DNA of 64,000 nucleotides, from NCBI GenBank assembly GCA_949752795.1, contig OX457058.1, positions 37,822,587-37,886,586 on the forward strand, in the 5' to 3' direction. Under the pieces are notes generated by a model. It was given only the letters and a program-made list of their open reading frames with translations. It was not told the DNA's origin and ran no database searches. Every line of letters begins with the position of its first letter. Positions within the stretch are counted from its first letter, which is position 1. This DNA is from Hyperoodon ampullatus. Lineage: Eukaryota; Chordata; Mammalia; Artiodactyla; Ziphiidae. This document shows positions 12,101 to 21,400 of this stretch, one piece after another. Position numbers and translations under genes: made by a program.

Positions 12101-15100
12101 CTTATTTCCAGTTCTTTGAATGTGGTCAGGTTCTCCTTCTGGAAGCTGTGGGCTCTTCTCTCCATGCTGGTGGTCCTTCATGCAGGCCTTTCTTATCCTT
12201 CTACATTTTCAACCTGGACAACTTTGCATTGCTCCTTTAAACTTTCTTCCTCTCCTTTTTTCCCCCGGTTCTCTCTTTGTGGGACCCTTGTTAATCCAAT
12301 TCACTGCCCTTACATTGGTCCTCTAGTTTTCTTCTCTCCTATTTTCCAGCTTGTTGACTTTTTGTTCTGCCCTCTGGGATATGCCCTCAGTTTAGCACAC
12401 CACCTCTCCTCATTTTTTCTATCATATATTTAAGTTTCCAAGTGCTATTCCTGGCTCCAGCGTCCTATGCAATATCTTCTCTGAACTCTTGGAGGATATT
12501 TATCATAGGCTTTTATGAAGTTTTCTTTTTCTTTCACTGACTTGTTTCCTCCAAGTCTTCTGTTTGTTTTGATCTCCTCTTTCAAGTTGGAAGCTGAGCT
12601 GCCCCTTTGAATTTGAGAGTGAGGCAGTGGTTGAAAGCTCCACGAGGAGGTGGAGTTTGTCACCTGCAGTCTTGTTATGGGGTGACTAGGTGGACAAGTA
12701 ACTCCTCGTGGGGACCCTCAAAAATTAATATCTGTGACTGTGTTCCCTCGAGACCATTCAGTCTCCAGAGTGATCCTCTGTCTTATGCAGTTGAGGCTCA
12801 CTTTCTGGGATCAGGGTGGGGAAGGAAACTGGGGGTACCTCCATTTAGGCTGTAAACTTTCACCTCTGGCCCTCTCTGCAATTCAGCAACCCTCCTACTG
12901 TGTCTGGGGACCCTAGTGCTGAGCCCCTCTGATTCAGCCTTGCTCATGGGGGAGGGAGGGGTGTTGCTTGAGGCAGGGAGGGAAGTGGGCGCTTGAGGGT
13001 TTAATTAGTCCCTCTACAGACTTTGACTCCATTGCCCTCTTCACAGCCCGGCCTCACTCCTGTCCCCTGCACACCCATCCCTCTAATCCTGAGCCTCGTC
13101 ACAGCAAGTCTCCTTGCTTCTGTCTCCATCTCCCCCATGGCAGGTGCTCTGCTGCAGACCCCCGCCTTGGCCAAGCCTGTTCCATCTCCCTCTCTCCACC
13201 TCCCAGCTCCTACACTGTGTGGATGTCTCATCCACTGTTGTTTCCTTTCCAATTCTCTTTGCTCTTGGGGGTTTATTCCTTTTACATTTGGATGCGGATT
13301 CTGATTGACACACATGATAATCTACTGTATTGAACCAGCATCTGCAAAGGATTTTAATAACATGGGTTGGGCCTTACACGACAATGCCAGCTAAAAGAAC
13401 AGCATGCAGAATTGTAGATATGCTGGGTAGAAAAGAGAAAGGAAGGGGCAAACTCACCGATTTGGAAGTCATGGATTTGGTAAGTCCTGGGGTGGTTAGT
13501 ATTTTCTGCCTATGCTTTACAGTGTTTTCTAAATTCCCCACAATAAAGGCAGAATACTTATGATCAGGTGGTGGGGGATGGTAGGCCCTAAAACTGTATT
13601 AGGAAATGGTGATACTTAGACATCAAGTGTCAGAACTGGTGGAGGAGAAAGAATCTCAGATCAGTCATCTGAGACCTGGACTAGCGCCGGCTCCTTTGAC
13701 CACTATCTGGCCTTGGGCAAGGCCCTTAGCCTCTGGCCTCTTGCTTCTGTAGCCATTAGCCCTTGCTACACTTGCCCACCCACATCAGAGGCTCCGTGGG
13801 GCTCCAGGTGGGTCAGGCATGAGTCTCCTCTTTGAGGCTGTTCATGTTTTCTTTTTCCCAGAGTTACCTCAGGAAACAGGTTGAACCCCTCTTCCTATAT
13901 TTTGAAAATCTCACCAAAAACTGGACTGAGCGCCCAGAAAGCCTGATGGACCAGTGAGTATGACCTCTCTTGGGTCCGGAGATCACAGGTGGCCCAGGCA
14001 CCCTGACCTGGGAAGTCCAGAGCAAGTCCCAGCAGCATCCTCCTCTGAAGTTCCCAACTCCTGGCCGGACCAGGGCCACCAGTCAGGGAGAGACCCCCCA
14101 CCCACTAGGAATAGGGAGCCCTGCCCTGAGGCTCTATGTGGCCTCTTTGTACAAGGGACCAAACTGAAATTTCAAGGTCCCCTCACCGGCATTGTTACTC
14201 AGATTCTAGGTGTTGAAGGTGGGGCTGGAGTTTGTGCCCGCCGTCCCTGGGCTGCCCAAGACAAGAAGCACAGAGGGGGACCCAAAGGGCGGGTGGGCTG
14301 CAACCTTAGAGCCCCAGCCCTGCTGCCCTGCCTGGAGTTGTGTGTCAGCAGGGGAGTCTTTGCCAGAGTCAGAGCCAGGCCTGCTGACAAAGTGTCACCC
14401 CTGGGGCAGGTACAATGAGATTAATGCCATCAGCACTGCCTGCTCCAATGGGCTGCCTAAGTGTGAGGAGCTGGCCAAGAACCTTTACAACCAGTGGATG
14501 GAGAACCCCAAAAATAACCCGTGAGTGTGTCCCCTGCTTGTCTCCTGATCTTTATCTGTCCCTCAAGCTCACAGCCCCGTCCTCATCAGACCCTCGTCCC
14601 ACCCTCCCTGCTGCTGCTCTACCCCTGACACCCTGATCCCACACCAGGATCCACCCCAACCTGCGGTCCACCATCTACTGCAATGCCATCGCCCAGGGCG
14701 ACCAGAAAGAGTGGGACTTTGCCTGGAAGCAGTTACAACAAGCCCAACTGGTTAATGAAGCTGACAAACTCCGCTCAGCGCTGGCCTGCACCAACCAGGT
14801 CTGGCTCCTGAACAGGTGAGGACCAGAGCTGGATGGGGCTGGTGAGTTCCCCTCCCCGCCGGGGACCAGGGTCCCAATGTAGGGGAGAAAGAACCAGCCA
14901 GGCGCCCACACTCTCCTCCGTGGGATCCTCACAAACCTGTGCAGTGGAGCAGTGTGTTTCCCAGTTTTACAGATGAGGACACTGAGGCTCAAAGAAGCAA
15001 AACAACATGCCCAAAGTCTAGAAGCTTTACTAAGTGAAAAAGACAAGATTTGAATCTGGATCTGGGTCCACGTCCTGTGCCTTTAACTGCTGCAGTCTCC

Positions 15101-18100
15101 TAGCCTTTACCTCTCTGTCAAGGGCTGTGGTGCACCTGGACCTGAGGCCTTCTGGACATCCAGCTGGGCACCCCCCAAAACCCTTGGATGAGGTCTCCTG
15201 GCTCCCACTGTTGTGCCTCTTATGCCATCTTCTGTACTTCAGTAAAGAAGAGCTACCCTCAATGGCAAAGACAGGAGTGGCCACCCTACCTGGTGCAGCG
15301 CTTACCCCTTCCTTCGTTCATTCATCATCAGATATTTATCAAGCACTTGGTCTATGTCAGTATGATACCTGGCATAGCCAGCGACCCTGCTTAGTGGACT
15401 CAGTGTCCCATCTACAGGAGGGCGGTAGGACCGAGGAGTCTTTAACCCGCAGCGTGCTGAAGGCATGTTGAGAGGTTGCAGGAGAGGTGTGTGGGGTGGA
15501 GGGCAGGGTCCTTTTACTTATCACGCAGCATGCTGTCCTCACAGGTACCTGAGTTACACCCTGAACCCAGACCTCATCCGGAAGCAGGATGCCACCTCCA
15601 CCATTAACAGCATTGCCAGCAATGTCGTCGGGCAATCTCTGGCCTGGGACTTTGTCCGGAGCAACTGGAAGAAACTCTTTCAGGAGTGAGTCTTCTGAGA
15701 GCATGTTAGGGGAAGCGCACACCAAGGCTGTGTCCCCTGGGGGTGGGCTGTGTGCACCACACCCTGTAGGGTTGGGAGTGGAGGGTAGACACTGCATCGG
15801 AGTGGTCCACAAAGAACCCAGCTTGAGGTCGGGAAGGGACAGGAATTGAAAGACGTGGCAGCGGGGCACAGCTGTCCCTTTTCCCACTTGGGGGAAAGAA
15901 AGTCTGGCTGGTGGGAGTGTTCTCTGAAGAGATGGGAGCAAGGACACTGCAATCAAACCTGTGTTCAAGTCCCTAGTGGTGTCTCCTAGGACATGTCATT
16001 TCATCGCATCTACGAGATGGGGACAGTCACAGGGTCCTGTGTCACCTGTCAGTCACTGAACATTTGTTCCTGGCCCCCCTCACGGTTCCTCTCTCTCCCT
16101 GCCCTGCAGTTACGGTGGTGGTTCCTTCTCCTTCTCCAACCTCATCCAGGCTGTGACCAAAAGATTCTCCACTGAGTTCGAGCTGCAGCAGGTAAGAAGC
16201 CCCAGACCTTGGAGCGGCATCCAGAGGCCCATCCCCAGTCTCAAGGGACAGCCGCCACTCAGCTCCCACCGCATGTGTTCACAAAGCAGCGGGGCTCCAT
16301 GTGGTCAGGCCTTCCTCATGTACAGGGGAAGCTGGGTATCCAGACTTTCTAAATGTCACAATTCAATCACAGATATTCATCTTGGAATTTTTGTATAGGT
16401 AAAAGGTAAAGAGAATAATATAATGAACCTCCATGTACCCGTTACTCAGACTGAACAATTATTAACATTTGCCGATATTTTTTGGGGGCGGACAGTTTTC
16501 AAGCTAATCACTGATATTATATAATTTCACCTATAAACACTTTAGTCATATCTAAAATAAAGGAATTTTAAAAACATAATCTATCATTAGCAAATACAAG
16601 AAAATTAACAATGCCTTACTATCATCTTATACCCAGGCCATTTTCAAATTCTCTGTCTTTTTTTTTTTTTTTTTTTGGCCGTGCCACAGCCGCTTGTGGG
16701 ATCTTAGTTCCCTGACCAGCGATTGAACCTGTGCCCCCTGCATTGGGAGCGCAGAGTCTTACCACTGGGTCCAGGGAAGTCCCCTATGTTCACGTTTTTG
16801 AGTGAACCTCTGTTTTTACTTCTCGTAGGTGTACACCTAGGAGTGGAATTGCTAAGTCATTTGGTAACTGTGTTTAACTTTTTGAGAAACTGCCAAAATG
16901 TTTTCCAAAGCAACGGCACCAACTTACATTCCCACCAGTAATGTATGAAGGTTCCAATTTATGTTTTGGGGAAAATTGTTATTTTCCTTTTTAAAAAAAT
17001 TATAGCCATCCTACTGGGTGCAAAGTGGTATCTCACTGTGGTTATGAGTTGCATTTCTCGGATGACTAATGATGTTTAGCATCTTTTCATGTGCTTCTTG
17101 GCCATTTGTATATCTTCTTTGAGAAATGTCTATTCAAATCTTTCACTCTTTTTTTTTTTTTTTTTTTTGCGGTACGCGGGCCTCTCACTGTTGGGGCCTC
17201 TCCCATTGCGGAGCACAGGCTCTGGACGCGCAGGCTCAGCGGCCATGGCTCACGGGTCCAGCCGCTCCAGGGCACAAACCCCCGTTCCCTGCATCGGCAG
17301 GCGGACTCTCAACCACTGCGCCACCAGGGAAGCCCTTTCACTCATTTTTTTAAAAAATGAATTTATTTATTTATTTTTGGCTGCATTGGGTCTTCATGAC
17401 TGCGCGCGGGCTTTCTCTAGTTGCGGCGAGTGGGGGCTGCTCTTCGTTGCCGTGCACCGGCTTCTCATTGTGGTGGCTTCTCTTGTTGCGGAGCATGGGC
17501 TCTGGGCACGCGGGCTCAGTAGTTGTGGCACCCGGGCTTAGTTGCTCTGCGACATGTGGGATCTTCGCGGACCAGGGCTCGAACCCGTGTCCCCTGCATT
17601 GGCAGACAGATTCTTAACCACTGTGCCACCAGGGAAGCCCCCTTCACTCAGTTTTTAATTGGTATATTTGTCTTTTTATTGTTGAGTTATAAGAGTTCTT
17701 TATATATTCTGGATACTAGGCCCTTATTAGACAAATGATTTGCAAATATTTTCTCCCATTTTGTGGATTGTCTTTTCAGTTTCTTGATAGTGTCTTTGAT
17801 ACACGAAGTTTTCAATTTAAAAAATATTTATTTATTTATTTATTTATGGCTGCATTGGGTCTTCATTGCTGCACGTGGGCTTTCTCTAGTTGCGGCGAGC
17901 TGGGGCTACTGTTCGTTGTGGTGCGCGGGCTTCTCGCTGCGGTGGCTCCTCTTGTTGCGGAGCACGGGCTCTAGGCACACCGGTTTCGGTAGTTGTGGCA
18001 TGTGGGCTCAGTAGTCGTGGCTCGCGGGCTGTAGAGCTCAGGCTCCGTAGTTGTGGCACACGGGCTTAGTTGCTCCGCGGCATGTGGGATCTTCCCGACC

Positions 18101-20952
18101 CAGGGATCGAACCCATGTCCCTTGCATTGGCAGGCGGATTCTTTATCACTGAGCCACCAGGGAAGTCCAATAGTTTTTTATTTTGATGAAGCCTAACTTC
18201 CTAGTTTTCTTTTGTTGCTTGTGCTTTATGTGTCATATATAAGAAACAATTACCTAATCCAAGGTCACAAAGATTTACACCTATGCTTTTTACTAAGATT
18301 CTTATCATTTTAGCTCTTACATTTAGGAGTGATCAATTTTGACTTAATTTTTTTACATGGTGTAAGGCAGAGGTCCAATTTCATCCCTTTGCATGTGGCT
18401 ATCCAGTTGTCCCAGTACCATTTATTAAAAGGACTATTCTTTTTTTTGTAATATCATTAATTTATTAAAAAATTTTATTGGAGTATAGTTGATTTACAAT
18501 GTTGTGTCAGTTTCAGGTGTACAGCAAAGTGATTCAGTTATACATATACATATATTCATTCTTTTTCAGATTCTTTTCTCATATAGCTTATCACAGAATA
18601 TTGAGTAATGCTCCATGTGCCATACAGTAGGTCCTTGCTGGTTATCTATCTTATATATAGTAGTGTGTGTATATTAATCCCAAGGTCCTGATTTATCCCT
18701 CCAGGCCCCCATGTTTCCCCTTTGGTAACCATAAGTTTGTTTTCAATATCTGTAAGTCTGTTTCTGTTTTGTAAATAAGTTCATTTGTGACATTTAAAAA
18801 AATAGATTCCACATGTAAATGATATCATATGATATTTGTCTTTCTCTGTCTGACTTGCTTCATTTAGTATGATAATCTCTAGGTCCATCCATGTTGCTGC
18901 AAATGGCATTATTTCATTCTTTTTTATGGCTGAGTAATATTCCATTGTATATATGTACCACATCTTCTTTATCCATTCCTCTGTTGATAAAAGAACTATT
19001 CTTTCACCCATTGAATGATCTTGGCACCTTTGTTGAAAATCAATTGACTGTAAATTTTAGGGTCTATTTCTGGACTCTCAATTCTATTTCATTGATCTGT
19101 TTGTCTTTATGCTAGTACACATTGTCTTAGTTCTCATAGATTTGTAGTGAGTTTTGAAATCGGGATTGTGGGCCCTCCAACTTTGTTCTTTTTCAAGATC
19201 ACTTGGCTATTTTGAATCTTTGCATTTCTTTATGAATTTTAGGATCAGCTTGCCAATTTCTGCAAAAAAATACAGTTGGAATTTTTTTTTTTTTTTTTTT
19301 TTTGCGGTTTGTGGGTCTCTCACTGTTGTGGCCTCTCCCGTTGCGGAGCACAGGCTCCGGACGCACAGGCCCAGCGGCCAAGGCTCCCGGGCCCAGCCGC
19401 TCCGCGGCATGTGGGATCCTCCCAGACCGGGGCACGAACCCGTGTCCCCTGCATCGGCAGGCGGACTCTCAACCACTGCGCCACCAGGGAAGCCCCAGTT
19501 GGAATTTTGATAGGGATTGTATTGAATCTGTAGATCAATTTGGGGAGTATTTCCATGTTAGTAATATTAAATCTACCAATCCATTAACACAGATTTATTT
19601 GTCATTATTTTTCCTTTTATTTAGGTCTTCTTAATTTTTCTCAACAATATTTTATAGTTTTCAGCATACTGGTCTTGCAATTCTTTTGTCAAATTTATTC
19701 CTAAGTATTTTATTCTTTTTGATGCTATTGTAAATGGAACTGTTTTCTTAATTTCATTTTCAGATTTTTCACAGCTAGTGTATAGAAATACAATTGATCT
19801 TTGTATATTGCTTTTATATCCTGCAACCTTGTTGAACTCATAAGTTTTAATAGTTGTGCTTTTTTATTTTTCGATTCCTTGGGATTTTCTGTATACAAAA
19901 TCGTGTTATCTGCAAATAGAGATAGTTTACTTCTTCCTTTCTGGATGCTTTTAATTTCATTTTCTTGCCTAATTGCCCTCGCTACAACCTCCAGTATTAA
20001 TACATCTTTTAATCTGTAGCATCTCTTTAAAAACAACAACAACAACAAAAAGCATTTATTTGCTCAAGCAACTGGGCCATTTGTACTATAGAAATGGCCA
20101 CATTTTGAATTTGGCTGGTTGCTTCCTTGTGGTGTCTGTTTAATTTGTCCCTCTCTCCTCCCTTGATTGGATTGAGATTGTAATTCATTTAAAAACTGAG
20201 GATCAACTCAATAAGAACCTCACAATGAAGGTTAAATACATGTAGGAGCCAAGCTGAACCTTGGGGCAGTCATTTTTTTAAAAAATTTTATTTATTTATT
20301 TATTTATTTTTGGCTGTGTTGCGTCTTTGTTGCTACATGCAGGCTTTCTCTAGTTGCAGCAAACAGGGGCTACTCTTAGTTGTGGTGCGCGGGCTTCTCA
20401 CTGCAGTGGCTTTTCTTGTTGCAGAGCGCAGGCTCTTGGCGTGCAGGCTTGCTTCAGTAATTGTGGCTCGCGGGCTCTAGAGTGGAGGCTCAGTAGTTGT
20501 GGCGCACGGACTTAGTTACTCCGAGGCATGTGGGATCTTCCCGGACAAGGGCTGGAACCCATGTACCTTGCATTGGGAGGCGGATTCTTAACCACTGCAC
20601 CATTAGGGAAGCCCAGGGCTGTCATTTTTGACCCCTGCCAGGGAGAGGGAAGGACTGGCCCTCCCTGTCCTGGAGAACAGGCTGTGGTTCCCATCCCCAG
20701 GGGCCCTAACATGGAGGGGGAGGACAGAGGACCTGGCAGCCCTCTCCTCAGGGCTGTGTTAGAGACCTCACCTGGGGCTCAGAATTATCCTTTTCCTCGC
20801 AGCTGGAGCAGTTCAAGAAGAACAACATGGATGTAGGCTTCGGCTCAGGCACCCGGGCTCTGGAGCAAGCCCTGGAGAAGACCAAAGCCAACATCAAGTG
20901 GGTGAAGGAGAACAAGGAGGAGGTGTTAAAGTGGTTCACAGAAAACAGCTAA
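2449..20952 (+). CDS. ANPEP: Aminopeptidase N (CD13), 20 coding exons, complete
   Basis: M1-family zinc ectopeptidase that removes neutral N-terminal residues from peptides on brush-border, kidney and myeloid cell surfaces. It is also known as a receptor for several alphacoronaviruses. I read 20 exons with GT-AG introns and consistent phases, totalling 2973 nt (about 990 residues, against 967 in human). The order is a short cytoplasmic tail (MAKGFYISK), a signal-anchor helix (about residues 10-33), a Thr/Pro/Ser stalk (about 40-85), then the peptidase ectodomain. Visible active-site parts are GAMEN at 371-375, HELAH at 407-411 with zinc ligands H407 and H411 and catalytic E408, the third zinc ligand E430 in NEGF, and the proton donor Y496 in ISYSK. 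The M1 signatures are all intact, so the enzyme should be active. Most of the extra length is in the stalk, with a few residues in exon 12. The coordinates span introns; exons are listed separately. Confidence 0.97.
2593..2664 (+). repeat. ANPEP: 18-bp coding minisatellite in the ANPEP stalk, 4 copies
   Basis: Four head-to-tail copies of an 18-base unit, three identical and the last with one A-to-G change. They encode Thr-Ser-Pro-Thr-Thr-Pro units (the last copy reads TSPAT). The unit keeps the frame and adds possible O-glycosylation sites to the membrane stalk. Confidence 0.95.
3653..3795 (+). CDS. ANPEP: ANPEP exon 2
   Basis: Flanked by CAG and GTGAGA. It encodes VLATTQMQ to LSNMPPK, containing the conserved [11 protein letters not shown] segment of M1 peptidases. 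It ends in phase 1. Confidence 0.95.
3905..4044 (+). CDS. ANPEP: ANPEP exon 3
   Basis: Flanked by CCAG and GTATGG. It encodes the stretch around [14 protein letters not shown] and [13 protein letters not shown], and ends at a codon boundary. Confidence 0.95.
4139..4275 (+). repeat. MIR SINE fragment (ANPEP intron 3)
   Basis: Carries the MIR core sense (TTGAATCCCAG, TCTTGGGCAAGT, then 'gcatctgaaaagtggg'). It sits between exons 3 and 4. Confidence 0.7.
4472..4598 (+). CDS. ANPEP: ANPEP exon 4
   Basis: Flanked by TTTGCAG and GTGAGT. It encodes [10 protein letters not shown] through [11 protein letters not shown] and ends in phase 1. Confidence 0.95.
4686..4840 (+). CDS. ANPEP: ANPEP exon 5 (GAMEN and HEXXH)
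   Basis: Flanked by CCCAG and GTAGCC. It carries the substrate-recognition GAMEN motif and the zinc-binding HELAH motif, and ends right after the following Gln. Both catalytic motifs are in this one exon. Confidence 0.97.
5103..5216 (+). CDS. ANPEP: ANPEP exon 6 (third zinc ligand)
   Basis: Flanked by CCCACAG and GTGAGC. It encodes WFGNLVT through [20 protein letters not shown]; the Glu of NEGF is the third zinc ligand, 18 residues after the HEXXH motif plus the usual spacing. Confidence 0.97.
5316..5459 (+). CDS. ANPEP: ANPEP exon 7 (catalytic Tyr)
   Basis: Flanked by TTGCAG and GTGCTG. It encodes [20 protein letters not shown] through FDSISYSK; the Tyr of ISYSK is the transition-state-stabilising residue of the M1 family. 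Confidence 0.96.
5640..5705 (+). CDS. ANPEP: ANPEP exon 8
   Basis: A 66-base exon between CACCAG and GTGAGT, encoding [20 protein letters not shown]. It is in phase 0 on both sides. Confidence 0.95.
5829..5894 (+). CDS. ANPEP: ANPEP exon 9
   Basis: A 66-base exon between TCCACAG and GTCAGT, encoding [20 protein letters not shown] plus QM. It is in phase 0 on both sides. Confidence 0.94.
5895..7498 (+). other. ANPEP intron 9 (1.6 kb)
   Basis: There is a MIR-like piece at about 5980-6075. A long, strongly C/T-rich stretch runs from about 6240 to 6900, where the many short open frames are by-products of base composition. An old LINE-like A/T-rich piece lies at about 6905-7040. I see no exon in it. 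Confidence 0.7.
7499..7674 (+). CDS. ANPEP: ANPEP exon 10
   Basis: Flanked by CCCAAG and GTGAGC. It encodes [20 protein letters not shown] and onward to RPSEF, ending in phase 2. NNQS is a potential N-glycosylation sequon. Confidence 0.95.
7930..8009 (+). CDS. ANPEP: ANPEP exon 11
   Basis: Flanked by TTGCAG and GTAATC. It encodes [20 protein letters not shown] and LQGNAT, ending in phase 1. Confidence 0.93.
8010..9312 (+). repeat. ANPEP intron 11 with MIR and L2 fragments
   Basis: A MIR-type SINE is recognisable at about 8130-8330 (loss of a plain exon-like signal, 'tgtgaccctggcc' core, 3' tail 'gtgcctggcaca'). An L2-like LINE fragment follows at about 8325-8690. The rest, including G-rich sequence at 8930-9010, shows no coding signal until the exon at 9313. 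Confidence 0.65.
9313..9455 (+). CDS. ANPEP: ANPEP exon 12
   Basis: Flanked by CTCCACAG and GTGGGT. It encodes [20 protein letters not shown] through QLQRRPQ. The charged loop before DWVLLN is about three residues longer than the human one as I recall it. Confidence 0.94.
9575..9630 (+). CDS. ANPEP: ANPEP exon 13
   Basis: A 56-base exon between CTTCTAG and GTGAGT, encoding [18 protein letters not shown], ending in phase 2. Confidence 0.94.
10215..10335 (+). repeat. MIR SINE fragment (ANPEP intron 13)
   Basis: Shows the diagnostic MIR stretch TGAGCCTCAGTTTCCTCACC followed by TGTAAAATGGGGATAATG. Confidence 0.8.
10558..10705 (+). CDS. ANPEP: ANPEP exon 14
   Basis: Flanked by TTCCCAG and GTACAG. 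It encodes [19 protein letters not shown] through [11 protein letters not shown], ending in phase 0. Confidence 0.95.
10706..13861 (+). other. ANPEP intron 14 (3.2 kb)
   Basis: Contains an old L1-like 3' fragment at about 11200-11370, a CHR-type SINE at 11874-12003, T/C-rich old repeat-like sequence at about 12090-12590, and another old LINE-like piece at about 13270-13560. No exon is seen. Confidence 0.65.
11874..12003 (+). mobile_element. CHR-type SINE (short form)
   Basis: Begins GACTTCCCTGGCGGTCCAGT, contains the tRNA-derived B-box GGGTTCAATCCC and ends in an A-run. About 130 bases, plus orientation. Confidence 0.9.
13862..13953 (+). CDS. ANPEP: ANPEP exon 15
   Basis: Flanked by TTTCCCAG and GTGAGT. 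It encodes [20 protein letters not shown] and onward to ESLMD, ending in phase 2. The splice partner supplies the G of Gln. Confidence 0.94.
14410..14520 (+). CDS. ANPEP: ANPEP exon 16
   Basis: Flanked by GGGCAG and GTGAGT. It encodes [20 protein letters not shown] through WMENPKNN, ending in phase 2. Cysteines here form conserved ectodomain disulfides in the family. Confidence 0.94.
14648..14815 (+). CDS. ANPEP: ANPEP exon 17
   Basis: Flanked by CACCAG and GTGAGG. It encodes [20 protein letters not shown] through [10 protein letters not shown], ending in phase 2. Confidence 0.95.
15545..15685 (+). CDS. ANPEP: ANPEP exon 18
   Basis: Flanked by CTCACAG and GTGAGT. It encodes [20 protein letters not shown] through NWKKLFQ, ending in phase 2. 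Confidence 0.95.
16110..16191 (+). CDS. ANPEP: ANPEP exon 19
   Basis: Flanked by CCTGCAG and GTAAGA. It encodes [20 protein letters not shown] and TEFELQQ, ending in phase 0. Confidence 0.95.
16658..16784 (-). mobile_element. CHR-type SINE (short form)
   Basis: Begins with a T-run and ends CCAGGGAAGTCCCC, the reverse complement of the SINE head. The B-box is visible as GATTGAACC. Confidence 0.9.
17149..17335 (-). mobile_element. CHR-2-type SINE, young form
   Basis: T-run, then GCGGTACGCGGGCCTCTCAC, ending CCACCAGGGAAGCCC. It is flanked by the duplication TTTCACTC at 17141-17148 and 17336-17343. Confidence 0.93.
17346..17641 (-). mobile_element. CHR-2-type SINE, long form
   Basis: Starts in ATTTATTTATTTATTTTTGG and ends CCACCAGGGAAGCCCC. 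It is followed at 17643 by a third copy of TTCACTC, so it lies at the same target as its left neighbour. Confidence 0.92.
17818..18168 (-). mobile_element. CHR-2-type SINE, long form
   Basis: A/T-rich (TTTA)n tail, a body of CHR repeats and the head ending CCACCAGGGAAGTCC. It is inserted into the old L1. Confidence 0.92.
18442..18988 (-). mobile_element. Younger L1 3' fragment nested in the old L1
   Basis: A 547-base 5'-truncated L1 3' end in minus orientation. It is flanked by AAAAGGACTATTCTT (18427-18441) and AAAAGAACTATTCTT (18989-19003), a 15-base target duplication with one mismatch. Confidence 0.88.
19282..19495 (-). mobile_element. CHR-2-type SINE, young form
   Basis: T-run and CHR-2 body ending CCACCAGGGAAGCCC. 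It is flanked by the duplication CAGTTGGAATTTT on both sides (19273 onward and 19496 onward). Confidence 0.93.
20278..20615 (-). mobile_element. CHR-2-type SINE, long form
   Basis: Body and head in minus orientation. Flanked by GGGCAGTCATTTTT (20264-20277) and GGGCTGTCATTTTT (20616-20629), a target duplication with one change. Confidence 0.9.
20803..20952 (+). CDS. ANPEP: ANPEP exon 20, last coding exon
   Basis: Begins after CCTCGCAG and encodes [20 protein letters not shown] through VLKWFTENS followed by TAA. As I recall the human protein ends with one extra Lys. Confidence 0.96.
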   Translation: MEQFKKNNMDVGFGSGTRALEQALEKTKANIKWVKENKEEVLKWFTENS

Positions 20953-21394
20953 ATAGTCCCTGGTCCTTACAGTCACCTGGCCCCCCTGTGAGATGCCCAC
21001 GTGTGTCTATCCAAGTGGCTCATGGTAGGGCCCCCATTCCTGAAGCCTGAGGCACCCGTGTCCTCCCCTTAGGAACAGAGTCTCTGGCCCATGTTCTCTC
21101 CACTCTGCCCAGGGGGCCAATCCAGTTTCTGATGGCCAGACTGTCCAAGTGCCTCCCAGCCCCTGCCCCTCATGCCAACCCTACCCCAGGCCTGGCATGG
21201 CTCCTGTCACCCAGGTCCCTGGGGCTGATCTCAGGGAAGTCCAGCTCCAGGGCCAGATGAGCAGAGGCCCTCGATGGATGATGGACTGCCTTGGAGGGCT
21301 GTCCTGTGCCCTCTCTCACCCTCCCATAAAGACCCTGAATCTGAGGAGTCAACAGAGCACCAGATCTGTATATTTTTTTCTAAGATAAAATGTA

Positions 21395-21400
21395 AATAAA
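21395..21400 (+). terminator. ANPEP: ANPEP polyadenylation signal
   Basis: AATAAA about 440 bases after the TAA, followed by AGATTTCTAG. It fits a 3' UTR of roughly 460 bases ending near 21420. Confidence 0.85.

Larger units (their letters stand above)
16785..20020 (-). mobile_element. Old L1 (LINE-1) ORF2/3' fragment, minus orientation
   Basis: Reads as the complement of L1 ORF2 C-terminal sequence. Recognisable stretches occur around 16860-16960, 17010-17140, 17650-17815, 18170-18430, 19004-19280 and 19500-20000. All frames are broken. The pieces between these are later insertions. Confidence 0.85.
16192..20802 (+). other. ANPEP intron 19 (4.6 kb), built almost wholly of repeats
   Basis: The longest ANPEP intron. 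Old L1 sequence in minus orientation runs from about 16790 to 20020. It is interrupted by three CHR SINEs beyond the flanking ones and by a younger L1 piece, each listed separately. Only the ends of the intron look unique. Confidence 0.85.

Noticed and set aside
17089..17541. 150-codon frame with cysteine and leucine-rich protein
   Set aside because: It lies wholly in CHR SINEs and old L1; similar frames recur at every SINE copy.
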